DNA from: Rhizobacter koreensis | GTDB taxonomy: Bacteria; Pseudomonadota; Gammaproteobacteria; Burkholderiales; Burkholderiaceae_C | Direction: 5' to 3' | Length of the DNA: 64,000 bases | Assembly: GCF_013366375.1 (NCBI RefSeq) | Contig: NZ_JABWMJ010000003.1 | Span: 1-64,000, forward strand | In this document: positions 19,320 to 28,733 of the stretch, piece after piece | Layout of the letters: the number at the start of each line of letters is the position of its first letter | Numbering within the stretch: the stretch's first letter is position 1 | Position numbers and translations under genes: made by a program | The notes under the pieces: generated by a model | The model's database searches: none | What the model saw: the letters and a program-made list of their open reading frames with translations, nothing else | What the model was told of the DNA's origin: nothing

Positions 19320-20468
19320 ATGGATCCCGCGACCGTCATCCTGGTTCTCGCCACGCATCTCACGTGCTCCGGCGGGCTTTTCCTGGTCGTGGGCCGGCAG
19401 CTGCCCGAACGCTGCGGCATCCAGCTCTGGGGCTTGTGCGGACTGCTGTTCGGCGCCGCCTTCGTCGGCCGACTGGCGGCCGGGCTCGACGCGCCGCCTG
19501 CCTGGGGGCAGCTCAGCGACATTGCGATGATCGGCGCGATGCTGCTGCTCACGGCGGGCCTGCGCCAGTTCTTCGGGAGCGAGCCGCTTTCGCCGCGCGC
19601 CGGGCTGGCGCTGCTGCTCGGCTTTGCCGCGTTGCAGACGCTCGCGGTGCTCGGCGCGGGCGCGGTCGGTCGCTTCGCGGTGATCAACCTCGGGCTCGGC
19701 ATTGCGCACCTGTGGGTCGCAGCGATCGCGGCGACGGCCCGCCGCGGCGCCGAGCCGGGCCTGCAGCGGCCGCTCCTCGTGCTGACGATCCTCGCAGGCT
19801 CGCAGGGGCTTGCCTCGGCGACGCGCGGCCTGCACATCGCGGCCGCGGGCGTCGACGTGATCTACCGGGGCATCCCGGCGCAGCTCTACTACGCCTACTC
19901 GTCGCTCGGCACGGTGCTGCTCGCGATGATCCTGCTGTGGTTGCTGTTCGCGCGTCTGAACGGTCAGCTGTCGGAGCTGGCGACGCGCGACGCGCTGACG
20001 CGGCTGCTCAACCGCACCGGTCTGGACGACGCGCTCAGGCGCCATTTCGGCGCGCGTGGCGCGCAGCCGCTGCGGCTGCTCGCGCTCGACATCGACCACT
20101 TCAAGCGCATCAACGACACGCTGGGTCACGCGAGCGGCGATCAGGTGCTGCGCGCGGTCGCCGGCGTGCTGGCGCGCGGAGTGCGGCCGAACGACATCGT
20201 GGCGCGCCTGGGTGGCGAGGAGTTCGTGGTGTGCTGCGCGGCCGCCGATGCGGCCACGGCGTTGTCGCTCGCGGAACGGCTGCGCAGCGCGGTCGCCGCG
20301 CTCTCGACCGTCGCGGCCGACGGCCGCACGACGGCTCGCTGCACGATCAGCATCGGCGTGTCCGAAGCGTGCAGCGCGCTCGCCGACTGGTCGCGGGCCG
20401 CCGCCGCCGCCGATCGCGCGCTCTATGCCGCCAAGGCGGCTGGACGCGACCGCGTCATGGCCGCCTGA
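19320..20468 (+). CDS. Membrane-bound diguanylate cyclase (GGDEF)
   Basis: A 382-residue protein with about six N-terminal membrane segments (to about residue 215) and a C-terminal GGDEF domain. The active-site motif is GGEEF (about 298-302), preceded by DIDHFKRINDTLGH and by an RPND product-inhibition site at the right distance. It is predicted to make c-di-GMP at the inner membrane. ATG 19320 is the only sensible start; the gene follows glmS by 45 bases but may have its own promoter. It faces the EAL-like gene tail to tail. Confidence 0.9.
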   Translation: MDPATVILVLATHLTCSGGLFLVVGRQLPERCGIQLWGLCGLLFGAAFVGRLAAGLDAPPAWGQLSDIAMIGAMLLLTAGLRQFFGSEPLSPRAGLALLLGFAALQTLAVLGAGAVGRFAVINLGLGIAHLWVAAIAATARRGAEPGLQRPLLVLTILAGSQGLASATRGLHIAAAGVDVIYRGIPAQLYYAYSSLGTVLLAMILLWLLFARLNGQLSELATRDALTRLLNRTGLDDALRRHFGARGAQPLRLLALDIDHFKRINDTLGHASGDQVLRAVAGVLARGVRPNDIVARLGGEEFVVCCAAADAATALSLAERLRSAVAALSTVAADGRTTARCTISIGVSEACSALADWSRAAAAADRALYAAKAAGRDRVMAA

Positions 20469-20496
20469 GCGCGGCTCGGCGTCGGCCGCGCGGCGC

Positions 20497-21078
20497 TCAG
20501 CGCACCGCGACGTAGTCGATACCGACTTCGGGCAGAAAGTGCTCGGCGAGCGGGGCCGGCACGCCGGTTGCGATGGTCACGAGCCCCAGGTTGCGTGCCA
20601 CGCAGACGATGCCGTCGAGCACCGACGCGAGCGCGGGGTCGCCTTCGCAGCCGCACAGGAAATCGGGCTCGAGGCGGATGCCTTGCAGCGGATGACGGCC
20701 GAGATCGCCGAAGCGGGTCTGCGGCCCGACCCGGTCGAGCACGACGCTCACGCGGTGGCGCTCGAACGCCTCGAACAGGCTCGCGCTGCGTGCGCCGGGT
20801 TCGGTGACCGCGACCGCGAGCTTGTCGACGATGCCGGCGTCGGCCGCGCATTCGGCGATCTCGCCGACGTCCTCGGCCAGCAGGCCGCCCGGCGCGTTGA
20901 TCAGCACGAACGCGGTGTCGCCCGGCAGGCTCTCGCGCAGCCACTTCATCGTGGGGCGCAGGCGTGTCGCACCGGCGAGCGCGAAGCCGCGCACTTCATA
21001 CGCGGCGCTGCCCCAGGCCGGCGCGTTGCAGCGCACCAGGCGGATCAGCGAGCGTTCTTCGACGACGGAGGTGCTCAT
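20497..21078 (-). CDS. Degenerate EAL-like domain protein
   Basis: A 193-residue protein whose C-terminal half resembles the second half of EAL phosphodiesterase domains: VSVVLDRVGPQTRFGDLGRH, HPLQGIRLEPDFL, then VARNLGLVTIATGVPAPLAE and GIDYVAV. The catalytic signatures are absent: the lysine strand (LKID) reads IRLEP and the EGVE motif reads TGVP. It should not hydrolyse c-di-GMP; a binding or scaffold role is possible. It starts 30 bases after the acyltransferase-like gene on the same strand, so the two are probably one operon. The assignment rests on motif reading only. Confidence 0.7.
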   Translation of the reverse strand: MSTSVVEERSLIRLVRCNAPAWGSAAYEVRGFALAGATRLRPTMKWLRESLPGDTAFVLINAPGGLLAEDVGEIAECAADAGIVDKLAVAVTEPGARSASLFEAFERHRVSVVLDRVGPQTRFGDLGRHPLQGIRLEPDFLCGCEGDPALASVLDGIVCVARNLGLVTIATGVPAPLAEHFLPEVGIDYVAVR

Positions 21079-21108
21079 GGCCGACGTGCCTCCGAGGCCG
21101 TCGCGACA

Positions 21109-21834
21109 TCACGATCCCAGGCGGCGGTGGATCTCCTGGTCGTCGAGCGCGATGTCCGCGTGGTGCGTGAGGACCATGAAACTGTACAGCCCGAAATTGC
21201 GCGTGCGCCATCGCTCCTCGGCATCCCGGACCGGCAGGCACAGGATGCTGTGCAGCGCCCCCGGCGCATAACTGAGCTCAACTTTTCTGCCATCGAGTAG
21301 GTCGTCAAATTGGTAGGAGCGGTAGATAGCGTCGACCGGACGACGCCCGGCGACGTAGATGTGCTCGACACCACTCTTTCGGCAGATTAGATAGCTGGCT
21401 TTAGCGAGCGCCGCCGTAACCATGCGGCCGGGCGTGCCATTGGCAACGCCCAGGCGCATCAGCTCCGCGCCGCGGCGCCCCTTCAGGTGCGCCGGCAACG
21501 GCGCCGAGCGCTCGAACTTCATCGGCTCGGCGAAGTTGGGCTGAACCCGGATCGTGCCGATCGCCCGCCCGTCCAGCTTCTGGCGTGCGATCAGCACGAC
21601 CACGTCGGGCCGGCTGTCGTCAGCCTCCGCCTCGCGCAGCTTGGCGGCGCCCGGAGCGTTGTGACGTTCGTAGGCGCTCGAGCGCACTGCCACCGCCTCC
21701 TCGAGCTCGCTCGCGGTGGTGACGATGCTCACCTCGAACGGCAGTCCCTGCGTCGTGGTTGCGCACGAGGAATATGGACGTTCCTCCACTAAACACTCGC
21801 TCAAGATCAATCCTTCCTGGTCCGAAAAACCCAT
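21109..21834 (-). CDS. FeeM/autoinducer-synthase-like N-acyltransferase
   Basis: A 241-residue GNAT-fold protein resembling the catalytic core of N-acyl amino acid synthases (FeeM) and, more distantly, LuxI-type or exosortase-associated acyltransferases. Visible are VRSSAYERH (positions 48-60, an R-x-x-x-Y pattern), AIGTIRVQP (strand beta4) and [16 protein letters not shown] (the E-x-x-R-L motif). It probably transfers an acyl chain to an amino group; the acyl donor and acceptor are unknown. It is divergent from a six-TM hybrid kinase with only 45 bases between the starts, and followed by the EAL-like gene. Confidence 0.75.
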   Translation of the reverse strand: MGFSDQEGLILSECLVEERPYSSCATTTQGLPFEVSIVTTASELEEAVAVRSSAYERHNAPGAAKLREAEADDSRPDVVVLIARQKLDGRAIGTIRVQPNFAEPMKFERSAPLPAHLKGRRGAELMRLGVANGTPGRMVTAALAKASYLICRKSGVEHIYVAGRRPVDAIYRSYQFDDLLDGRKVELSYAPGALHSILCLPVRDAEERWRTRNFGLYSFMVLTHHADIALDDQEIHRRLGS

Positions 21835-21879
21835 AGATCACTCGGCGTCCCCGTTCGAGGACTCCGCAACTCCCCGCCC

Positions 21880-23748
<1,869 letters not shown>

Positions 23749-24122
23749 CGGTTCAGCCTTCCCGGAGCCAATGTATTGGAACGCCGGGGATCGGCAAGGT
23801 ACTAGTTGGCACTTCCGTGCCGCACCCACGCGCACGTCGCCCGCTGAGGCGGGCATGCCACGCAGGTGAAAGCGTTCGACTCGTGTCGACCTCGGGTCGG
23901 CACACGGACGAAGTCGTGCGTTCGTAGCGTGACGAGGTGCTCGGCAGGGCGCCGCGCTCGACGAACGCGCGCGGGTCGTGTCAGCCCGTCAGCACACGAG
24001 GCGGGTCGGCGACGGGATGGAGGTGGCGACCTCGCGGCGTGGGCCGCGCGGCGCTCGAGCACTCACGCGAGGGATGGCGTGTGCCGCGGCGAGCGGCACG
24101 CGAGACGTCGTTCAGCGCGCGC
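23749..24122. other. Intergenic stretch after the hybrid kinase
   Basis: These 374 bases between convergent genes show no credible gene. Small perfect hairpins occur (GGCAC/GTGCC around 23808-23821 and GCCCGC/GCGGGC around 23840), neither followed by a T-run. I see no repeat or RNA signature. Confidence 0.35.
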
Positions 24123-24338
24123 TCACGCGCCGCCGATGCCGACGTTGACCTCGCCGGTTCCGTTGCACTCGCTGCAGGTCGCGCCGCCGACCTTGCCGCT
24201 GCCGCCGCAGGCCGGGCAGACGTCGTGTCCCGTTCCGGGCGTGCCGTCGGGTGCCTCGTCGCCGGGGCTCATCGGCGCGCCGGTCGACTGCGCGTTCCCC
24301 GGCTGGTCTGCGGTGCGGTCGTTGCTCGTGTTCGGCAT
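24123..24338 (-). CDS. Small DnaJ-type zinc-finger-like protein
   Basis: A 71-residue protein with a Gly/Pro/Ser-rich N-terminal half and a C-terminal pair of cysteine knuckles: CPACGGSGKVGG and CSECNGTGEV. This is the CxxCxGxG pattern found in the DnaJ zinc domain and in many short bacterial proteins. It could bind one zinc ion; the role is unknown. ATG 24338 has AGGGGA seven bases upstream. It lies downstream of the DksA-type gene on the same strand. Confidence 0.75.
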   Translation of the reverse strand: MPNTSNDRTADQPGNAQSTGAPMSPGDEAPDGTPGTGHDVCPACGGSGKVGGATCSECNGTGEVNVGIGGA

Positions 24339-24461
24339 GGCGTTCCCCTTCGGATGGATCGGTGGCGCGCCTCGCGCATGCGGCGGTGGCGTGCCGTGGC
24401 CGGCTTGGCCGACGTACGGTCGGCGACGGCGTGGAGCGGCAATGACTGTGCCCGGGGGCGC

Positions 24462-24854
24462 TCAGCCCGGCGCGCCGAGCGGCGGCTGCCCGCCTTCGGC
24501 CTCGAAGCGGGTCTGGCACTCGATGCAGCGGGCCGCCCACGGCTGCGCCTCGAGACGCGCCGTCGGGATGTCGACGCCGCAGTCGACGCAGATGCCGTAG
24601 CCGCCCGCCGAGATGCGACCGAGCGCGAGCTGAACCTCGCGCAGCTCGCGGAAGTCGCGCTCGCGCTCGCCGTCGGTCACGATCTCGCGCGTGATCTGCT
24701 CGCCGCGCTCGGCAAGGTCCTCGACCTGGTTGTGCGGTTGCTGGGTCTCGGACGCGTCGGCTTCCTTCGACGCGTCGAGTTCGTCACGCAGCTCGCTTGC
24801 GCGCTGCTCCAGGCGGGCTCGCAAACGCTGGATCTGCTCGTCGTGGAGTGGCAT
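24462..24854 (-). CDS. DksA/TraR-family C4 zinc-finger protein
   Basis: A 130-residue protein with an N-terminal coiled coil (IQRLRARLEQRASELRDEL) and a C-terminal four-cysteine zinc finger (CVDCGVDIP ... CIECQ). DksA-family proteins insert into the RNA polymerase secondary channel and adjust transcription, often with ppGpp. It is shorter than true DksA and lacks a clear DxxDxA tip in the coiled coil, so it is probably a paralogue. ATG 24854 has AGGAG six bases upstream. Confidence 0.87.
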   Translation of the reverse strand: MPLHDEQIQRLRARLEQRASELRDELDASKEADASETQQPHNQVEDLAERGEQITREIVTDGERERDFRELREVQLALGRISAGGYGICVDCGVDIPTARLEAQPWAARCIECQTRFEAEGGQPPLGAPG

Positions 24855-25012
24855 GCATTCTCCTGATGACCATCGACCCTCGACGGCCGGCAAGGCGCAT
24901 GCCGGCGGCCCGAGGCGGCAGAATCGTCCGCCCGCACGACGGCTCCGACGGACGGCCGCACCGCAGCCCCGAGTGATGCCGAGCGAGCGCCCGCGAACTC
25001 CGAAAGGCTCTC

Positions 25013-25645
25013 ATGCAACTCATCGGCATGCTCGATTCGCCCTACGTGCGGCGCGTCGCGATCTCCCTGCAACGACTCGGGCTCGCGTTCGAGCATCGGT
25101 CGGTGTCGGTGTTCCGCACCTTCGACGAGTTTCGCGCGATCAACCCGGTCGTCAAGGCGCCGACGCTCGTCTGCGACGACGGCACCGTGCTGATGGACTC
25201 GACGCTGATCCTTCAGTACGCCGAGACCCTCGCCGCGCCGGGCCGCAGCCTGATGCCCGCCGAGCCTGCCGCGCTGCGCCAGAGCCTGCGCGTGATCGGC
25301 CTCGCGCTCGCGGCCTGCGAAAAGAGCGTGCAGATCGTGTACGAGCACCAGACGCGGCCGGCCGAGCGCCGTCACGAGCCCTGGCTCGCGCGGGTCACCG
25401 GCCAGCTGCACGCCGCCTACGATGCGCTCGAGGCCGAGCTCGCGCGGGTGCCGCCGAGGGTCGAGGGCATCGACCAGGCGGCGATCACCAGCGCGGTCGC
25501 CTGGCAGTTCACGCAGCGCAGCGTTCCCGACGTCGTCGACGCGGCGGCGCACCCGGCGTTGCAGGCGCTGTCGGAGGCGGCCGAGGCGCTCGCCGAATTC
25601 CGCGCCGCGCCGCACGGCTCAGGCACCTACCGCGCCCGCGCGTAG
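25013..25645 (+). CDS. Glutathione S-transferase family protein
   Basis: A 210-residue protein. The N-terminal thioredoxin-like domain begins MQLIGMLDSPYVRRVAISLQ with the Ser/Tyr region typical of GST active sites, then VVKAPTLVCDDG (cis-Pro loop) and LMDSTLILQYAE for glutathione binding. A helical C-terminal domain follows. The substrate is not known. It is divergent from the DksA-type gene and ends about 110 bases before the next cyclase. Confidence 0.92.
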   Translation: MQLIGMLDSPYVRRVAISLQRLGLAFEHRSVSVFRTFDEFRAINPVVKAPTLVCDDGTVLMDSTLILQYAETLAAPGRSLMPAEPAALRQSLRVIGLALAACEKSVQIVYEHQTRPAERRHEPWLARVTGQLHAAYDALEAELARVPPRVEGIDQAAITSAVAWQFTQRSVPDVVDAAAHPALQALSEAAEALAEFRAAPHGSGTYRARA

Positions 25646-25756
25646 CGTTCGGGGGCGCGCGGCACGCGGGCAGGAGAACGGGCAAGCCGATAACTGGTAC
25701 GCGACTGCGCCTCACTTGCGGCGATCGGCGCCGGGCGAGGCTTCTAGCATGCCGGG

Positions 25757-28102
25757 ATGAGCGAACCCAGCGACGATCTCGCGCGTGCATCGCCACGCCT
25801 GCCGGGTGCGGCCCTGGCGTGGGTGTGGTTCGGGACCGTCGCGCTGCTGGTCGTCGTGATCGCCGCGCTCGTCCTGCTGCACTCGCGGCGCGACATCGAG
25901 CGCCGCGAGGGCGACCGCCTGCAGGTGCAGGCGCGCGTCGTCGCCGACAACATGCGCCAGCAGATCGACGGCATCGACGAGGCGCTGCTCGGCGTGCGCG
26001 AGCACCTCGAGCAGGGCGGCGAGCTCAAGGATTCGCCGCTGATGCTGGTCCGCCACGTGGTCGCCGTGACCGACGCGCTGCCCGGCCTGCGCACGCTGCT
26101 GGTGATCGACCGCGACGGCGTCGTCACCGCTGCGAGCCGGCCCGAGTTCGTCGGCGGGCGGGTCGCCGAGCGCGCCTACTTCACCGAGGCGCGCGAACAT
26201 GCCGGGCGCGACCTCCTGCACCTGTCGCCGCCGTTCCGCACCGTCGACGGCAGTTGGCTCGTGGCGCTGACGCGGACGCTGCGCGACGAGCACGGCGCGT
26301 TCGCCGGCGCGGTGACCGCGAGCCTCGATCCGGCCTACTTCGATGTCGTGATGCGATCGGTGCTCTACGCCGACGACATGCGGACCACACTGGTACACGG
26401 CAACGGCGTCGTCTTCATGACGATTCCCGTATCGGCACTCGCCGGCAACGACCTGCGGCGCCCGGGCTCGTTCTTCATGCGCCATCGCGAAAGCGGCGAG
26501 GCGGCAACGCTGCTGAGCGGCGTCTCGATGAGCAATGGCGACGCCCGCATTGTCGCGTCGCGCACGCTGCAGCGCGAGGCCCGGCCGCTCGATCCGCCGC
26601 TCGTGATCCAGGTGAGCCGCGGGTCCGACGCCGTGTTCGCCGCCTGGCGCGAGCAGCGCAACGCACTCGTGGCGATCCTGGTGCTGGTGGGCGTTGGCAG
26701 TGCCGGCGTGCTGGCGCTCCTGCAGCGGCGGCGCCGCGAGTTCGCCGCGCTCGAAGCGCGTGCGCGCAGGGAGCGCGAGGAGCACGACCGCCGCATTCGC
26801 ATGATCACCGACAACCTGCCGGCGCTGGTGGCCTACATCGACAGCGACGAGCGCTACCGCTTTGCCAACGCGACCTACCGCGGCTTCTTCAAGCTGAACC
26901 CGCAGCGCCTCGTGGGTCGAACCATGGCCGAGGTGTTCGGCCCGCTCTACCACGAGGTGCAGCCGCACATCGCGTCGGCGCTCGCCGGCGAGGCCTGCTC
27001 GTACGAGCGCCACGCCACCGAACGCGGGCTCGACCTCTACCTGCGGGTCGACTACGTGCCCGACTTCGCGGCCGATGGCCGGGTCGTCGGCTTCTATTCC
27101 ATGTCGATGGACATCACCGAGGCCAAGCGGGCGGAGCTCGAGCGCACCGCGAGCGAGCGGCGCCTGCAGGCGATCACCGACAACCTGCCGGTGCTGATCT
27201 CGTACATCGACGCCGACGAGCGCATCCGCTTTCTCAATGCGACGTTCAAGCAGTGGACCGGCATCGAGGTGTCGGCTGCCTTGGGGCGCAAGGTGGCCGA
27301 TGTGGTCGGGCCCGCGCTCTACGCGCAGCGCTCCGACCACATCCAGCGCGCGCTCGCTGGCGAGCGCATCGAGTTCGAGCTGACCTGGCGCCGCGACGGG
27401 CGCGAGCGCTGCCTGCACAACGTCTACGTGCCCGACGTCGACGCGGATGGTCGGACCATCGGCATCTACACGCTGAGCGGTGACGTGACGGCGATGAAGA
27501 GCGTCGAGCGCCAGCTGTTCGCGCTGGCTCGCGTCGACGCGCTGACGGGTCTGTCGAACCGTGCCCACTTCAACGAGACCCTGGCCGACGCGCTCGCGCG
27601 CGCCGATCGCAGCGGCGACGCGATCGCGTTGATGTTCCTCGACATCGACTACTTCAAGCGCATCAACGACACCTTCGGGCACCCGGCGGGCGACGCCGTG
27701 CTGAAGGAGGTCGCGGCGCGCCTGCAGGCAGTGGTGCGCAAGACCGACGTGGTGGCACGTTTCGCCGGCGACGAGTTCGTGGTGATTCTCGAGGGCCTGC
27801 ACGAGGCCGACGAGGTGCAACGGCTCGCCGTCACCGTGCTGCGCCAGTTCGACCGGCCGATCGCGCTCGATGCCGGGGACCTGTCGATCACCGCGAGCAT
27901 CGGCATCGCGTTCCACGACGGGCCGCCGATCACGGCAGCCGAGCTGCTCGCGCGCGCCGACGAAGGGCTCTACGAAGCCAAGGGTGCGGGCCGCAACCGC
28001 AGCGTCTTCATGCGCACCGGCCCGCGCGGCCGCCCGAGCGGCATCACGATGAGCGGCACCCGCGTCACGCTGCCCGCGGGGCTCGACGACACCACGCACT
28101 GA
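25757..28102 (+). CDS. Sensor diguanylate cyclase: periplasmic sensor, two PAS domains, GGDEF
   Basis: A 781-residue protein. A membrane segment near residues 12-35, a periplasmic Cache-type sensor to about 300 (MLVRHVVAVTDALPGLRTLL, VVTAASRPEFVGG, AYFTEAREH), a second membrane segment (LVAILVLVGVGSAGVLALL), two tandem PAS domains each opening ITDNLP, and a C-terminal GGDEF domain. The active motif reads AGDEF (about 671) after DIDYFKRINDTFGH, with an RKTD inhibitory site. AGDEF variants can be active, so c-di-GMP synthesis in response to an external ligand is likely. Confidence 0.92.
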   Translation: MSEPSDDLARASPRLPGAALAWVWFGTVALLVVVIAALVLLHSRRDIERREGDRLQVQARVVADNMRQQIDGIDEALLGVREHLEQGGELKDSPLMLVRHVVAVTDALPGLRTLLVIDRDGVVTAASRPEFVGGRVAERAYFTEAREHAGRDLLHLSPPFRTVDGSWLVALTRTLRDEHGAFAGAVTASLDPAYFDVVMRSVLYADDMRTTLVHGNGVVFMTIPVSALAGNDLRRPGSFFMRHRESGEAATLLSGVSMSNGDARIVASRTLQREARPLDPPLVIQVSRGSDAVFAAWREQRNALVAILVLVGVGSAGVLALLQRRRREFAALEARARREREEHDRRIRMITDNLPALVAYIDSDERYRFANATYRGFFKLNPQRLVGRTMAEVFGPLYHEVQPHIASALAGEACSYERHATERGLDLYLRVDYVPDFAADGRVVGFYSMSMDITEAKRAELERTASERRLQAITDNLPVLISYIDADERIRFLNATFKQWTGIEVSAALGRKVADVVGPALYAQRSDHIQRALAGERIEFELTWRRDGRERCLHNVYVPDVDADGRTIGIYTLSGDVTAMKSVERQLFALARVDALTGLSNRAHFNETLADALARADRSGDAIALMFLDIDYFKRINDTFGHPAGDAVLKEVAARLQAVVRKTDVVARFAGDEFVVILEGLHEADEVQRLAVTVLRQFDRPIALDAGDLSITASIGIAFHDGPPITAAELLARADEGLYEAKGAGRNRSVFMRTGPRGRPSGITMSGTRVTLPAGLDDTTH

Positions 28103-28141
28103 ACGCGCGCGTCATCGCCGCTTCGGCATGCGGCGCGCATC

Positions 28142-28170
28142 GACGCCGCGGGCACGTGCCCGGCAGCGTC
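28142..28170. terminator. Hairpin between convergent genes
   Basis: GGGCACGTGCCC (28150-28161) is a perfect 12-bp palindrome extended by an outer GACGC/GCGTC pair (28142-28146 with 28166-28170). It lies between the stop of the diguanylate cyclase and the stop of the convergent acidic protein. There is no T-run; a termination role is inferred from position. Confidence 0.35.
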
Positions 28171-28181
28171 GGAGCGCAGGC

Positions 28182-28583
28182 TCAGGCGTCCTCGTCTTCC
28201 TCGTCGGCGTCGCCGCCGGCGGTGTCGTCGTCGGTGGCGAGCTCGTCGATGCCCTCGGCGTCGAGGTCGTCGATCGAGACGTCGGCGAGGTCCTGCGCAT
28301 CGGTCGGACCATCGATGCGATCGGCACCGATATCCGCGCCGACCCGCGATCCGTCCGGCACGGCGGACGCACGCTCACCGGTGCCGCCGGAATCGGAGTC
28401 GGTGCCGAGCACGCTGGGCGTCGCGCCGCCCAGCGGCCCTTCGTCGGGCTCCGTGGTCAGGCGACCTTCGCCCTGGATGTCGGCGCCGCTGTCCGAGGTG
28501 TCGCTCGGACCGAGCGTATCGGTGTCGCGGCCGCTGGCCTGCGTCGGCGCGCGCACGCCGCCAAGAATGCTGCTCTGTGCCAT
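28182..28583 (-). CDS. Acidic low-complexity protein of unknown function
   Basis: A 133-residue protein with no recognisable domain, starting MAQSSILGGVRAP. It is extremely rich in Asp, Glu, Gly, Ser and Thr, with almost no aromatic residues, and ends in a run of acidic residues (GGDADEEDEDA). It is probably disordered. Similar short acidic proteins with the MAQSSILGG start seem familiar to me from Burkholderiales, but I cannot confirm it. GGGAAG lies six bases before ATG 28583. It is divergent from the next hybrid kinase across 150 bases. Confidence 0.65.
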   Translation of the reverse strand: MAQSSILGGVRAPTQASGRDTDTLGPSDTSDSGADIQGEGRLTTEPDEGPLGGATPSVLGTDSDSGGTGERASAVPDGSRVGADIGADRIDGPTDAQDLADVSIDDLDAEGIDELATDDDTAGGDADEEDEDA

Positions 28584-28733
28584 GGGGTGCTTCCCAACTC
28601 GGTCGTAAGAGTTCAGTGTGCCGCATCGAGCCGGTGAATTCGGGCTGCAGCCATCATGAGTAGGCATTGACCTACAAGGCGACTTCCGGTTCGTCGCTAT
28701 CCTCCGCGGGTTCCACGGTGGAGGGGTTCTTTC

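Noticed and set aside
17325..20129. A 934-codon open frame on the minus strand across glmS and the GGDEF gene
   Set aside because: Long antisense frames are common at high GC; both plus-strand genes are certain from intact motifs.
21109..21834. LuxI-type acyl-homoserine lactone synthase
   Set aside because: The fold-level motifs are shared, but the LuxI N-terminal signature is absent and no LuxR-type AHL receptor is adjacent; a FeeM-like call fits better.
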